DNA from: Batillaria attramentaria
Taxonomy: Eukaryota > Mollusca > Gastropoda > Batillariidae
DNA: 64,000 nucleotides
Assembly: GCA_018292915.2 (NCBI GenBank)
Contig: JACVVK020000326.1
Location: 588,501 to 652,500, forward strand
Direction: 5' to 3'
The notes below the pieces were generated by a model, which was not told where the DNA came from, ran no database searches, and worked only from the letters and a program-made list of their open reading frames with translations. Positions 12,733 to 25,910 of this stretch are shown piece after piece (the stretch's first letter is position 1; every line of letters starts with the position of its first letter). The translations under genes and the position numbers were made by a program.

Positions 12733-12825
12733 TTGTGTGGTTCTTGCTGTTAGACCAGACAATTATACTAATAATAATGAATACAGTTTATATAGCGCCT
12801 ATCTGTTTTTTTACGAAACACTCTT

Positions 12826-12832
<7 letters not shown>

Positions 12833-12912
<80 letters not shown>
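12833..12912. repeat. (CA)n microsatellite with GCGC lead
   Basis: Starts GCGCGCGCACAC. It is preceded by ATACAGTTTATATAGCGCC, which resembles the 3' region of SINE family D relatives. Confidence 0.95.
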
Positions 12913-13246
12913 CAAACAGTGGTCGGACTACAGCTCGAAAGCTTGTCTAAAGAGGTAAGTCTTTAAATGGGCTTTGAATTGAGTCAACGTGGGAAGATCC
13001 CTAATGGTGACAGGTAAAGCTTTGCAGACGGAAGGGGCGGCGTAAGAAACTGAACGATCGCCAGCTCACTCCAGAGTTGTTCTTGGAACCTTTAACAGTT
13101 TCTTTTTTTTTCTGATGATGAACAGAGAGTACGGGAGGGCTCGTAGGTTGTCAGCATTTCAGACAGGTAAAGAGGGAGAGAGCAAGGGTCAGACTTCCTG
13201 TTTAATGGGATCAAACACAAATTGTCATGCTGTACGTCCGACTCAC

Positions 13247-13462
13247 CACTTTCAGGACTTGCGACAGCCTCAGTCCCATCTTCACCATGAGCTGTTGACT
13301 GGGTCCTCCTGACGGCTTGATCAGACTCTGGTACTTGGACATGAGGTCTCTGTACAGGCGTTTGGTGGCCGGGGGTGTGGGGTCATCGTACAGATCCACC
13401 CCTGGGGACCACACCATCAGCATCAGCAGCCAGATCACACTAAGACACGATGGAGTCTCCAT
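13247..13462 (-). CDS. First coding exon of a nicotinic-acetylcholine-receptor-like (Cys-loop) subunit
   Basis: The exon encodes 72 residues from ATG (13462-13460) to a phase-0 junction, followed by a consensus splice donor GTGAGT (minus strand, 13246-13241). Residues 1-24 look like a signal peptide (hydrophobic core LSVIWLLMLMVW). The rest matches the start of the receptor extracellular domain: helix-1-like KRLYRDLMSKYQ, then SLIKPSGGP, then the first strand LMVKMGLRLSQVLKV. In this family that strand precedes the conserved DEKNQ segment, normally in the next exon. The subunits form pentameric ligand-gated ion channels at the cell surface. Here only the exon is seen; ligand and ion selectivity cannot be inferred. 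The frame is open further upstream to 13540, through CA-rich DNA, and CCCACAG just 5' of the ATG could also be an acceptor. A plus-strand paralogue exon lies at 46.3 kb. No second exon was found between here and position 1. Confidence 0.82.
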
Positions 13463-13549
13463 TGCTGTGGGTATGTGTGTGTATGTGTGTGTATGTGGAC
13501 GTGATCCCTTCACTCTCCAGCGTTCGTTACCAGTACACACTCCAGCGGA

Positions 13550-15790
13550 TTAGTCGTTCAGGATTTCTGAGGAACATATGAAATATGCAGTCAGGTGGCA
13601 GTAATACAGTGATGAAATATGCATACAGGTTGCATTATATGGTAATAATAATTCTGCACATAAGTGGCAATGTGTGGTAACAGGCTTATGATGCATAATT
13701 CGATAACGATGATGATGACTGACCACTAATTGTATGTCGCCACAAAACCTTGCATGCAGTATGCTCACGGCGCCTACATGTGGGCAAAGAACAACAGGAC
13801 TGGTCTAGGAATGTGATATTAAGCTGTGTTTGGCTGTAGTTTATGGAGGAAAATTGCGCAATTGTGATGTGCGATCTAAACACTGCATATGTGTCTTGTG
13901 TACGGGCGTAATGTAACTAGGTGCCCGAAGCAACCTGCCAATCGCTCTTCGTCCAAGTAAACTACTCTACACTTTTCAACCTAACTTCCTTTGTGGTTGG
14001 TTGATCGCTTATTTGGTTGGCTAGTCAATTAGCTGGCTGGTTGGTGACCTCACGAACAGGACAATGAAGAAGAAATCAGTTAATAGCACGTAGTTTTAGC
14101 TCGCAACAGGGATTCGAACTCACGACCCTAACATTGCCAGCCCACCAAGCTCTTTAAGCTCGGTTATCACGGTCCCCTGTGTTGTGAAATTAGAAGGTAA
14201 CCTATTCAAACATAAGGTCACTGTGTTAACTCTACCGTGATCCGGAAATAGGCCTAAAGCACCCATGGCTTTGATACGCGACTAGGCTTTTTTTCTCCAG
14301 ATCAGGTTAGACCTCTCTCAGGTCCACCCACGCAATCGGAAATGGCACAGCAAAGCTGCCGCTTCGTCTTGGTCGTTCTTCTAAACCGTTCAGTTTCCTC
14401 ACAATCTCAACAGCTTCAGCACAGGAAACGAACTCACAGAGCGCTGATGGCTGGAGAAACCATGGCAAAGATACCCCTTTGCGTCACACCGTGCAGTGCA
14501 CGATACGGCTGCCTACTCTGTTACGTCTAGGGGAAGCTGTTTAATAGGAGTTTGCGATAAAGGACGGGAAAAGTGTCTTCTTCATCGCTTTGTAAGCTGT
14601 TAGGTCGGCGGGGGTTTGAAGCACGCCGAGATACTTCAAGTTTAGATCGAGGAGAGGGGTGGGGCACTGTCCTTACTGTGCGCTTAATAGTCAACGATGA
14701 TGTTTATCATATTACTACCAGTAATAAAGATTTCCAAGTTTCCAAGTTACCAGGTAATGATGGTAATTAGTCATATCGCTTTTTTATCAAAATCAGATAT
14801 TGAGTACGCTGTTTTCAGCGGTTTCCTGTTCCGGTTTCCAGATGAAGAAAACAGCCAATGCAACAAGAAAGATTTTCTGACTTACGGTCAACTTTACAGT
14901 CATTTCCGTCCTACTAAGAGTTCTTCTTCTTGCCAGCAATGTGGCATGCAATATTAACACAGCTATGGTAATGTAACCATCTGAATGGTTTTGCCCGCTA
15001 AACTGATTTTGCTGAGCACACCTTTGAGATATGCCTGACTAGTAGGCTGCAAATGACCAGGAACGTGTCACTGCATCCTAACAAGCAAAGTAGTACTGTT
15101 GAACCACCTGATCCCAGCCTTACCTAGTCCAGTTTCTCTTCGAGCATCACACTGAGATACTATGTGATATGTGATAACAATCAGCCCTCAGCGAGTCTCG
15201 ACCATCAGACAAACTAGATTTGTCCTAAACCGTGCTAAGAGAAAGAAGAACGTCTTCATTTTGTACGAGTCAGCCGCAGACACAAATGGAAGTCATCACT
15301 CCTATAACACAACACATGTTAGCGTACAACAGTGAGCTATCGAGAGTCTCATCTAACAAACAACAGCACATTTTGATGGTTCGGGGTCAGAGATGAAAAC
15401 AGGAACAGCTGTACTCGGCAGGTGGGCGTGGCCCAGTGAAAAGAGGGAGGGATCGGTAAGGAATACGCCTCCCCAGCCATCTACACAGGCAGAGAGAGAG
15501 ACACACACACACACCACCACCACCACCACACACATTTACATGGCGCTAACTAATCGATCAGAACTCTTCTGAATCGGCTGCTGCCAGTCTCGGCTATTGA
15601 AGCGCTCTGTTCGCTATAGATTGACCTTAGTAGCCGATGGATCTGAGGTGGTGTGGAGGGGGCAGGTGGCCGGTATGGTGGGGGGAGGGGGGGGGGGGAC
15701 TGTCATCTATGAGATTCGATCCCACGCAGTTCAATCAACAATGATTGTAAAACTTTGCTGGGTCAATGGTTGACAGGCATGAAACAGATG
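13550..15790. other. Largely unique DNA with one tRNA-like SINE fragment
   Basis: At about 14044-14180 (minus) lies a tRNA-like head (B-box complement GGGATTCGAACTC) belonging to a SINE with no other copy recognised in the window. A G-run lies at about 15685-15699. The rest shows no gene. Confidence 0.45.
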
Positions 15791-15795
15791 GGCTA

Positions 15796-15818
15796 CGGTG
15801 TGTGTGTGTGTGCGTGTG

Positions 15819-15858
<40 letters not shown>

Positions 15859-15872
15859 TGAGTGCGTGCGTG
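15796..15872. repeat. (GT)n / (GTGC)n repeat
   Basis: GT run passing into about fourteen TGCG units with one GTGA interruption. Confidence 0.95.
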
Positions 15873-15879
15873 TTCTTAG

Positions 15880-17560
15880 GGGTTTGGGGGGGAGATTAAA
15901 GGCACGGCGACGGTTTGTGTCGATGTAGAGAAATTCAGTGGATATTATGACGTTTTACTAAAGTTTCGTTAAGCGATGTTAACAAGGAGAAGCGTACGTG
16001 TATCGTGACAGATACTCAACAAATGGAATCTTGTATCTTAACTTTTGCCATGAGGGGTCCAGTACACATCACACACTTCACGGCACTTGATATTCTTACA
16101 GTTTGTAATAACGGTGACGAGAGTTACACGATAGCACCATCATGTCATTACAACCACACGATACGAAAATTGTTACATAAACATAGCACTGAAAAGTTCT
16201 GCATCAGATGATATACACGCCATCATTATGGAGATACCAAGGTTATATTGCGCAACACGCTTACATAACTATGGCATTATAATTCTCAAGGTACACGTTC
16301 ATGTAATTACTTCGACAACAGCAGCATGCATTGTAAAACTTGATGACAGCACACGCAAGCAAACTGTGGCAACTTTTAACAGAAATTTGGAGAACACAAC
16401 TGACTGCTAGGGAGAAATATGGCAGCACGAGTACACTCTTTTCCAGATGAATGTATCTTTTCTTTCCACAGTGCATTATGATAGCAACGTTTTGTTCGCT
16501 TACCTTTTCGCCAAGAGAAGCGAAGCTGTTGCCTTCTTGCCAAGGGTGTTGCACTCGAAGTACTTTCAATGTTGCTTTTCCTGGGAATTGTTTTGGCAAT
16601 CGGGGATGAGCAGTCAGGCTTTCAGGATAAGACAACACAGGATTCGTGACAGGTGAACTGTTTCCCTGGCAACTTCTCTCGTGCGTAGAGTTCTGCAAAC
16701 CCGGCGGAACACGTTAGAGTTGCCAAACCAGTGAGCTCCTGAACAACCGAGAAAAAAAAAGTTTAAGAAGAAACACGTGAGTAAATTTGGAGGATAAATA
16801 CGCGTCAAGTTACCACGTGTTTCATGTCATCCTTAGAAGCAAGACACGCGATAAAACAGACTTTTCCTTCATCATTCTTGAACAGCTGATCACGTACATA
16901 TACCGGCGAAAGACAGAAAGACAACCAGGCCACCTACCTTCTGTAAAAATAACCTGTCCTTCCAATGTAGTATAGGTTTTTTTTTTTTCACGTCGGGGCG
17001 TATCCCTAACAGCACAAAGATGTTTTCCGGCAATTCGAAGACTTTGGGTGAAAAGATAACACAGTATCTTGTAACCCCCGTTACGCAGTTTTTACTCAGG
17101 GCAAAGCCTACCCAGTCCGCGCCTGAGAGCTAAGGATACAGACTGAGATGAAGAAGCAGAAGAAGAAGAAGGTGTGAGGATGAGGAAAAGAGGGAGCAAG
17201 TATCGTCGACAGTTACAGCTAGCGGCCACTGGTTGGCCATAGGCTGGAGTTTGGTATTCTCCGCTTCACCCCCCGTCCTAACGCATAAAACAGTTTGTGA
17301 TCGATGCTCGGAGTACAGTGTGTCTTCTATTCTTTAGTCGGTCTTTCCCCCTGAATGTGTGGTGCCTCTATCCCCCGCCTCTTCCTCCTTCTCCTGCTTC
17401 TACAGTCTTGTGGCGAATTGCTCGCACCCTATCCGCCCTGCATCGGCACCCCCATTTTTGAAGCATCAGTGCTTCGCTGGCGTTGCCGTCTCCTCTTCTC
17501 CCCCCTACTAGCTGTGTTGAATGTTTGAATGAGAACTGAGTTTGGTGGGGCAGGCATTGG
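15880..17560. other. Unique non-coding DNA
   Basis: No recognisable exon or repeat family. A few short open frames have no family resemblance. Confidence 0.4.
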
Positions 17561-17754
17561 GGTTCAGTGTGTGTGTGTGTGTGTGTGTGTGCTCGCCTCT
17601 ACAGTGTCTGTTTTGGTGAATCCATTTCCCCCCAACAGCTAAAGGGAAGGAACTTGGGACTGTCTTTCTGGGATGTTTCTTTGTATCAAGTTACACATCT
17701 GGAACAGAAAAGCATGACGCGTTGTCTGTAGTTTCTGTGCAAGCAATTGGTTTG

Positions 17755-17850
17755 TTGTTGTTTTTTTGTTTTTTGTTTTTTGTTGTTGTTGTTTTTTGTT
17801 TTTTTTTTTTTTTTTTTTGGGGGGGGGGGGGTTGGGGGGGGGGGGGGGGG
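17755..17850. repeat. T-rich tract joined to long G-run
   Basis: TTG and poly-T (about 20 T to 17818) directly followed by two G-runs. On the complementary strand this reads C-run then A-run. Confidence 0.9.
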
Positions 17851-18282
17851 TTAACATCGACTCTATCAGACTGAACTGAAGTTTCGTTGTAACGTTTCCG
17901 CACAATCAGATACTGTAATCATGTCAGTTCAAGAGCTGAGTTGTAATTGAATATTTCGGATCATCTGTGTCACTACAATTCTCTTTCAAAAATCTTTATG
18001 AAAACTGACGACAAATTGACTATAGCCTTCAGATAGGTATGAGTATTCGACCAGTGGTCACCGAAAAGGTTCGTATTAGGAAGCCGGCTGTTGTTTCGAA
18101 TCTGTTGTTGATTGTTATGTTTTTGTTTGTGTTATTGATCATATGGGGATGGCGGGGTGGGGGGTTTGGAGGGGGAGGGGGGAGATGTCTCAGAATTGTC
18201 AGGTGACAATACTAACAAACTCAATGGTGACTGAGTGCATTGACACCGCAAATAATAATCTGTACTGACTTATTCTTTGAAC
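17851..18282. other. Unique non-coding DNA
   Basis: Nothing recognised. Confidence 0.4.
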
Positions 18283-19640
<1,358 letters not shown>

Positions 19641-19648
19641 ACTCCATC

Positions 19649-20131
19649 TTTTTTTTTTTTTTTTTTTTTTTGCTGCCACAACTCTTTGCCGGCTCCAGTG
19701 GTATTCGTCGCTGGTTATGGGTGGAATCCACGGAGGGCTCGGAAGCTGGGGCAATTTTTTTTATTATGCATGATGATGGAGATGAGGATGATGGTAAGAT
19801 GATGCTATGGAGGTCCGTGTGGTTTGGGACTGCGGGACAGGGCCGCATTCCACGCTTCCTGTCATAAATAATCCCGGCATAAATAGGCCCGGGAACCTGC
19901 GGTGCCGGTCGTGTAATCATCCACATCATAAGACGTGTCATACCAAAGTCGCACCCGTGCAGTGGGTGAATCTCGCTGTGTTTCAACAGCCTCCCCATTG
20001 GGCCAATAGCACACCCGCTCTGGGCAGGTGCCGACCTAGGTAGGAAAAATCCCGCTTGCCTCGGCTGGGACTCGAACCCGGGTCTCCCGGTCTATGATCC
20101 GAAGTGCTAACCACTACACTACGGGGGCCGG
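19649..20131 (-). mobile_element. SINE family B (tRNA-headed, poly(A) tail), copy 1
   Basis: On the minus strand it starts with a tRNA-like head (GGCCCCCGTAGTGTAGTGGT as A-box region, CCCGGGTTCGAGTCCC as B box). It runs through markers CCAATGGGGAGGC, GACACGTCTTATGATGTGG and GGACCTCCATAGCATCATC, and ends in a poly(A) tail (T-run 19649-19671 on plus). The 9-bp duplication TACTCCATC lies at 19640-19648 and 20132-20140. Length about 480 bp. It is opposed by copy 2 about 790 bp away. Confidence 0.93.
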
Positions 20132-20785
20132 TACTCCATCCTTTTTAATTTTCTTTTTGGGTTTTTCTTGACACACAAGACAAGAACAAAGTGACATGGC
20201 AGACTAACAGTACAAGGACATGATGACACGGTAGTCTAGTAAATACAGAGACATCAAGACATAGTAGACTGACAATATCAAGAGACATACTGACATGGAA
20301 GACTAATATATGGACATAACAGACTAGCAATACAGGTTCTTCCTATTCCTGTTTGACGTATCGACCCGGTCTACTTTGGGCGGGGCACGCAGACCTGTTG
20401 AGGTCGCCTATTGGTTGTTTTATCATATGTTCGATAACTTGGCCACTGTGGGTGGGACCGACTGTAAGCGATCTATGCAGTGAATAACTGCTGCATAGTA
20501 CAGTTTATTGTGCTCTGCACAAACGCTGACAAATATCTTAATGTTTGTCAGATCATTGAATGACTGGAATCATATTCATATTGCCTTTATGTTTTGCATA
20601 ATTCCTGTCGATTGTCACTGGGGTGTTGGAAAGTGACCTTACAAAAAACTTGAGACCGATCGACTGGGGCCGTCAGACCGTCCTAAAATTAATAGGTTTG
20701 TCACGTACATGAACGTTTGTCCTACTCGACGTTCTTTCTTCCGTACTCTGGTCCAAATGGGCGGCCCGCGCATGCGTGAATAAAA

Positions 20786-20787
<2 letters not shown>

Positions 20788-20841
<54 letters not shown>
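20788..20841. repeat. (CT)n microsatellite
   Basis: CT run between the two inverted SINE family B copies. Confidence 0.95.
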
Positions 20842-20845
<4 letters not shown>

Positions 20846-20919
20846 AAATCCTAATGTATGTAAAATAGTTACATGACGTATAAATCCTAACTGATGAGCA
20901 AACAGACTAGCAGCAGCAC

Positions 20920-21593
20920 CGGCCCCCGTAGTGTAGTGGTTAGCACTTCGGACCATGGACCGGGAGACCCGGGTTCGAGTCCCAGCAGAGGCACGTGGGT
21001 ATTTTCCTACCTAAGTCGGCTCCAACCCAGAGCGGGTGTGCTACTGGCCAAATGGGGAGGTTGTTGCCACACTTCACGGGTGCGACTTTAGGGGTGCTTC
21101 CCTTGGTATGACACGTCTTATGATGTGGATGATTACACGGCCGGCACCGCAGGTGCCGTACTTCCCGGGTCTGGTTAACGCCGGGTTATTTATGACAGGA
21201 AGCGTGGAATGCGGCCCTGTCCCGCAGTCCCAAATCACACGGACCTCCATAACATCATCTTACTATCATACTCATCTCCATCATCATGCATAATAAAAAT
21301 TGCCCCAGCTTTCGAGTCCTCCGTGGATTGCGGGGAGCCCTGGTGGTCGAATGGTAGAGCGTTGGACTTCTAATGCTCGGGTCGTGAGTTCGATCCCGGC
21401 TGGGGCCAAATATTTGTGCTGGCTTTTTCATCGTTGCCCCGTCTTTGATATCACCCTATGTGGTGGAAAAGGACGTTAAACCCTCAAACACCTAAACACC
21501 CACCACCACCTCCGTGGATTCCAACCATGACCAGGGAGGAACGACACTGGAGCTGGCAAAGAGTTGGGGCAGCCAAAAAAAAAAAAAAAAAAA
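20920..21593 (+). mobile_element. SINE family B, copy 2, interrupted by SINE family A
   Basis: Same ~480-bp element as copy 1, but on the plus strand. It is split by a family A SINE at 21330-21508 and ends in a poly(A) tail at 21575-21594. Flanking duplication AGCAGCAGCAC (20909-20919) and AGCAGCGGCAC (21594-21604) has one mismatch. Confidence 0.93.
21330..21508 (+). mobile_element. SINE family A nested in SINE family B
   Basis: A near-consensus copy with a clear A-box-like GGTCGAATGG and a B box GTGAGTTCGATCCCGGC. It is flanked by the perfect 12-bp duplication CCTCCGTGGATT (21318-21329 and 21509-21520). Family A was therefore active after this family B copy inserted. Confidence 0.95.
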
Positions 21594-21904
21594 AGCAGCG
21601 GCACGAACTGCCAAGTACCAAGTTGTCTAAGGTTCACTATTACAAACAAAAGAGCGGCAAAAAAAAAGTCCCAAAACAGTTAGCTGAACATCTACTGAAA
21701 GGCGTCATTAACTGAAGAGATTGACTCGTAGTATTTACGGTTCAGTAAGTCCGCTGAGAGCGACCCAGCACAGCATGAAAAGAGCTTAGAGACATTAAGC
21801 CGTCCAGAAGACTATCCATCATTTGCCGACAATATCTCCTAATGTCCTGGTACCGAACTAAAATAGCCTGCCATTCACGACACTGTGTTTCGCAGTCGCT
21901 CAAA

Positions 21905-22470
21905 AGCAAGGGCCGTGCGTGATGATGGGGCTCAGAAGTTCTCCGGTGATAAAAAAGAGCAATTTATCAACCACAAAAACTATATATCCTAGCAAAGTCG
22001 AGAAATAATTTATCATTCATAGAAACGGGTATCTCCGTGTAAGTCGGGAAAACACCCCTTCATTATGGGAAATGTCTATCGGAATCATTCACAATCAATG
22101 GACGCTCATGATGTGGGGGCTTACAAGTTATCCGGTGACAGAAAGTCTCCGTTATCAGCCACAAAAATATACAGGACTATTATCCAGTAAATCAGAAAAA
22201 CGATCCGTCTTTCATAGAAACTTGTATCAACGTCTAACCCAGATATACTCCGTAACTCAGTCATTCATAGAAAATGTCTATCAAATTCATCCAAAATCAA
22301 TGGCTGTTCGTGATGTACGGGCTTCAAATTATCTGACGACAAAAAAAGCGTAAACTTTCCACCACGGAAAATATATTGTCCTAGTAACATGCGTAAGTCA
22401 GTGGAACAAAATGTCATTCGCAGAAATTGTCTATCTCTTTGTGTACTCGTAAGCCAGATGCGCGTTTGAA
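21905..22470. repeat. Degenerate ~190-200-bp tandem repeat, three copies
   Basis: The block GTGATG..GGGGCT..AAGTT..CCGGTGA recurs near 21919, 22108 and 22309. Each copy is followed by a CCACAAAAA segment and a TTCATAGAAA-like segment. The copies are strongly diverged. Confidence 0.7.
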
Positions 22471-22479
22471 AACAATCCA

Positions 22480-22930
22480 TCATCAGCGAGAAGGTCGCCC
22501 AGAACTCGATCGGTGCCAACGTCAGCCAGTCGGGACGGTTCTCCACGGAAAGTGATCCTCTCCAGTCTCTCGCTTTCCCTTTTCGCCAGTCAAGTGATCC
22601 TCGTGCAGGGTTTGACTGATGGCGGCCCGCGATTCCTCCCACTGTCCGCGCCGCGATCTCTGCTGTCAGCCCCCGCCAGCCCCACAAAGATGAACTGCAT
22701 GATGAAGGGGGCCAGGTCCTCAACGGGAGATAAATCTGCCCCCACAACGTCCTATGGGCAGACGACTCTGCTCAGGGGACTCGTCTCGGGCGATGCTCCG
22801 ATGGCCGGCCGCGGCCCGCCGCTGTCGCTACGTGATTTAATGCTGCGGCTCATTTGAACGACAGGAACAACTCTCCTCCGGTGTCTCCCCCGATCGTGAA
22901 GAACCTCTGCTGCAAGTGCCGTGGTCCTCA
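22480..22930. other. GC-richer unique block
   Basis: CpG-rich compared with its surroundings (for example GGCCGGCCGCGGCCCGCC near 22803-22820) and free of repeats. Both strands carry open frames (minus 22265-22747, plus 22513-22857), but neither resembles a known family. It may be an unmethylated island, a regulatory block or an unrecognised exon. Confidence 0.35.
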
Positions 22931-22932
22931 GA

Positions 22933-23013
22933 GACTTGTCCCTTGGGGCAGTTTCCCGACAGTAATCTGGCAGTAGATTACTGCTTCCTGTCCCAAGGGG
23001 AGCTGGGACAACC
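22933..23013. other. Long imperfect hairpin
   Basis: Inner perfect 9-bp stem CAGTAATCT (22960-22968) with AGATTACTG (22975-22983) around a 6-nt loop. The outer stem pairs CCCTTGGGGCAG (22940-22951) with CTGTCCCAAGGG (22988-22999), one mismatch, across an asymmetric internal loop. Further pairing of TTGTCCC (22935-22941) with GGGACAA (23005-23011) is possible. Could be structured RNA or cruciform DNA. Confidence 0.55.
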
Positions 23014-23300
23014 GAGCTTGTACATGTAAAGGAAGCGTTGGAATGTCCATGTTTCGGTTGTTACTTCGATTCCCGGTGGGAAGCCAAATTGAATTGCACT
23101 CTTTAAACACTCAGCCAAACATTAGGCGTCCTATTTTCAACACAGTATGAGTATAATGTAAATCCATAGTTAGTTGTACGAAACCGTTCTAATGATGCCC
23201 AGATATTTACTGGTTGTGTATTTCTAGTTTTGTGTTCTTGTGCCGCGTGGTACCCCTTTCCTCTTTTTAAGAAACTGAAAATACTATAGCATTTTTTCTT
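23014..23300. other. Unique non-coding DNA
   Basis: Nothing recognised. Confidence 0.35.
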
Positions 23301-23338
23301 ACTTTTTTTTTTTTTTTACTTTTTTTTTTCCTTTTTTT

Positions 23339-23640
23339 TTGGGGGGGGGGGGGGGGGGCTTTCGGGAAATTCGGGCTGCTTCCCCCTGGGAAACGCTTGT
23401 TGCCGCAATGCAGAGCCACCCAACCTGCCTATCCTTTTGGGAATTTTGGTGGGGGAGCAAAGCCGGATAACCCGGACAGGAATCCCCTATGAGCAGCCCG
23501 GTAGCCAGAGGGAAAAAAACGGTTATCACATAATTATGCCACAAGGTCGACCTGGGACTGAACGCACGCTTCGTCGCTGTGACATTGGTAACGACCCTTC
23601 AATAGTGCACCTGCACAGTCCGCTCACCTAGTAATATTGT
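23339..23640 (-). mobile_element. SINE family C, copy 2
   Basis: Diverged copy. Complement markers are TTTCGGGAAATTCGGGCTGC, GCCGGATAACCCGG and AGTCCGCTCACCTAG near the head. A T-rich plus G-run block (23300-23358) precedes it at its 3' end. Confidence 0.8.
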
Positions 23641-25235
23641 TTTTGTATTAATAAAACCGTAACGAAATCAGTCAACAGTGAAATTGGAGATTACATTTTA
23701 ACATGGACTAATTACACTCATCGATACACATTGAAAGATGTGTAAACTATACGTGTCTTTTGTATGCCTCTTTATGAAATGATGGGTAAAAAAAAAAGTT
23801 ATCCTCATTGGGAATGGGTGGGCACCACTGCTATGAAGCCGACGCAAGCGCCGAGAAAGGATATCCAGGGATATTTATGTGTGGCAGAGGTCATACTACG
23901 TGAGTGTATAGATCGGGAGTCAGTCTGCGGCAGGAGTTCATTGTACTTGCAGTGGGAGAAGCGGATCGGAATCCCTCATTCTTATAATCGAAACAGGTGT
24001 ACTTGACAGTCTTGCCTCAATTTGTCTGTGTCAAAACTAATGATCGCCGATATTTTCTTGGCTGATTTGTTTGTTTGTTTCTTTCTTTCCGTATTGTTTT
24101 CCTTGGTAGTTTTTCGTTTGTGAATACGAAACTACTGAAAGTTTCTTTTAAGGAAAATACTGAACTTTTGGAACAGAAAACAGTTTCAAGTACTAGGGAT
24201 ATATTTCCAGCAGTTTCCTCTGCAAATTGGCAGACTTTCCTTTCAAATCTCAGTCCCTTGTGTTCGAATCATACATGATACGCTGCACACCAATAATGGT
24301 TTGTTTCGCATTTTGCCCTTTACAAAAAGGTCATTCTTGACCTGGAATGGTTTGATTTTGTTGAGATCTCCTATGGGTGTAGTAGTACCACAAACTGACC
24401 GAGGTTTGTAACAGGAGGCAACCTGCCGGTGAAGCCGGGACTTTTTGCGCGCAAGGCAAAAGAGAGGTGACGCGAGTGAATTTGAGTTAAGCGGCTTTCC
24501 GGCCTACACAGAAAGTAGACTTGCATTACTCCGGCGAAGGCTGAGCGGAAAAGAGACATTAGAATTTATTTCAAAACGTCTGTCAGGTGTGTGCCTCTGA
24601 ATGGTTTGTGCATGGTAATTTTTATATCTAGACTAAAGCATGCTGAGGGGTGATCACGGTGCCTGAGGTTAACTGGAAAAGTTTAGGCGTTTGGAAGTTT
24701 CTTCCATATTTTCTGGTCTTGATCCTGCAGCTGAACAATGCATATAAAATATCTTACTTCGTGTTTCAGCCCACTCTAGATGTATTTCTACAATCAAAAT
24801 ACTTTGATTTTGTGGGGATCTCCTGCAGATGACCACTAGGTACAAAAACTTTTTTGCTTTGCAGTTCATGTTTCCACCAAAAGAGGTCAACGTTCTTTTT
24901 TGTACAAAGCAGTCTATAACTACTTTGAATTGGTCAGTTGTCACAGAGAAAAGCCAATAACTATACACTTCGCCGCTCCAGCGATACGTCTCAATTTCCC
25001 AGCATTAGTCGTCATTGTCATGGCCCTGGACAGGATACTTAGCTGAATCACCCGTGTAAATCAGGGTTCTGATCCCGTCTCGACTTTGCCCATAACGATC
25101 GGCTCTAACATAATGGACGGAAAGAGTGTCATGGTATTACCCCTAAATGGTCAGGTGTCGATTTTGTCTGGGTGCGTGTCTGTAATTGATTAAGCTAGGG
25201 GTTGAAGGGTTGAAGACGGTAAAGGCTTTCTCTGC
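23641..25235. other. Unique non-coding DNA
   Basis: One weak tRNA-like stretch (GGGTTCTGATCCCGTC near 25063-25078) may be a decayed SINE head. Otherwise nothing. Confidence 0.4.
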
Positions 25236-25259
25236 ATGTGGGGCCAGATCCAGAAAGAG

Positions 25260-25450
25260 CAGAGGATATGGAGGCTAAAAGGGGGAACGGGGAGGTAGAG
25301 GAGGTTGGGGGGGGGGATGGGGAGGGGAGGGGGGGTGGTAGGAGGGGAGTAACCCGTGAACCCAGCCAATGCTACATCATGTTAGCCCTGTACTGTAGCC
25401 TCGTTATGAGGGTTATGAGGAAGGGGGGAGGGGGTTGAGGAGGGGGTGTT
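25260..25450. repeat. G/A-rich low-complexity DNA
   Basis: Imperfect GGGGA-rich tracts at 25280-25350 and 25420-25450. Confidence 0.7.
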
Positions 25451-25559
25451 TACGGTGACTTAGTGGGTCCTTTAGTTGGACCATTTATGTTCGAAGCTTC
25501 GCCAGTAGCATTTTTAGTACCTAAATCAGTAAATGGGGTAAAAATATTGAGATCGAAGT

Positions 25560-25910
25560 TTTGTTATTGTTGTTGTTGTTGCGGTTACTGTTGCTGTTGT
25601 TCCTGTTGTTGCTGCTGTTGCCGCTGGTGTTGCTTTGCTGTTACTTTTACTACTGCTGTTGTTGCTGTTGGTGATGCTGTTGCTGTTGCTATTGCTGATG
25701 AAGATGCTGTCGTTTCTGTTATTGTTGCTGTACTGTTGGTGTTGCTGTTGTTGGTGTTGCTGCTGTATTAGTGTTGTTGGTGTTGCTGTTGTTGGTGTTG
25801 CTGCTGTATTAGTGTTGTTGGTGTTACTGTTGTTGCTGTTACTATTGTTGCTGCACTAGTTTTGTTACTGTAACTGTTACTGTTGTTGCCGCTGTTGTTG
25901 TTGCTGTTGG
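25560..25910. repeat. TTG/CTG trinucleotide-rich region
   Basis: Imperfect TTG, CTG and TTA triplets. It contains a direct repeat of about 48 bp (GTTGGTGTTGCTGCTGTATT, second copy about 48 bp later). The poly-Leu/Cys/Val translations are artefacts. A shorter TTG block is at 26328-26420. Confidence 0.9.

Noticed and set aside
21330..21405. Stand-alone tRNA gene calls for the A-box/B-box sequences in SINE heads
   Set aside because: Each is followed by the same SINE body and tail, lies inside duplications and has a decayed acceptor stem; they are SINE promoters rather than tRNA genes.
22265..22857. Overlapping open frames on both strands in the GC-richer block
   Set aside because: GC-rich DNA has fewer stops; neither translation resembles a known protein, so it is described only as a block of interest.
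25463..25859. Poly-Leu/Cys and poly-Val proteins (also 47494-47825 and 59327-59600)
   Set aside because: Products of TTG/CTG/GGT triplet repeats.
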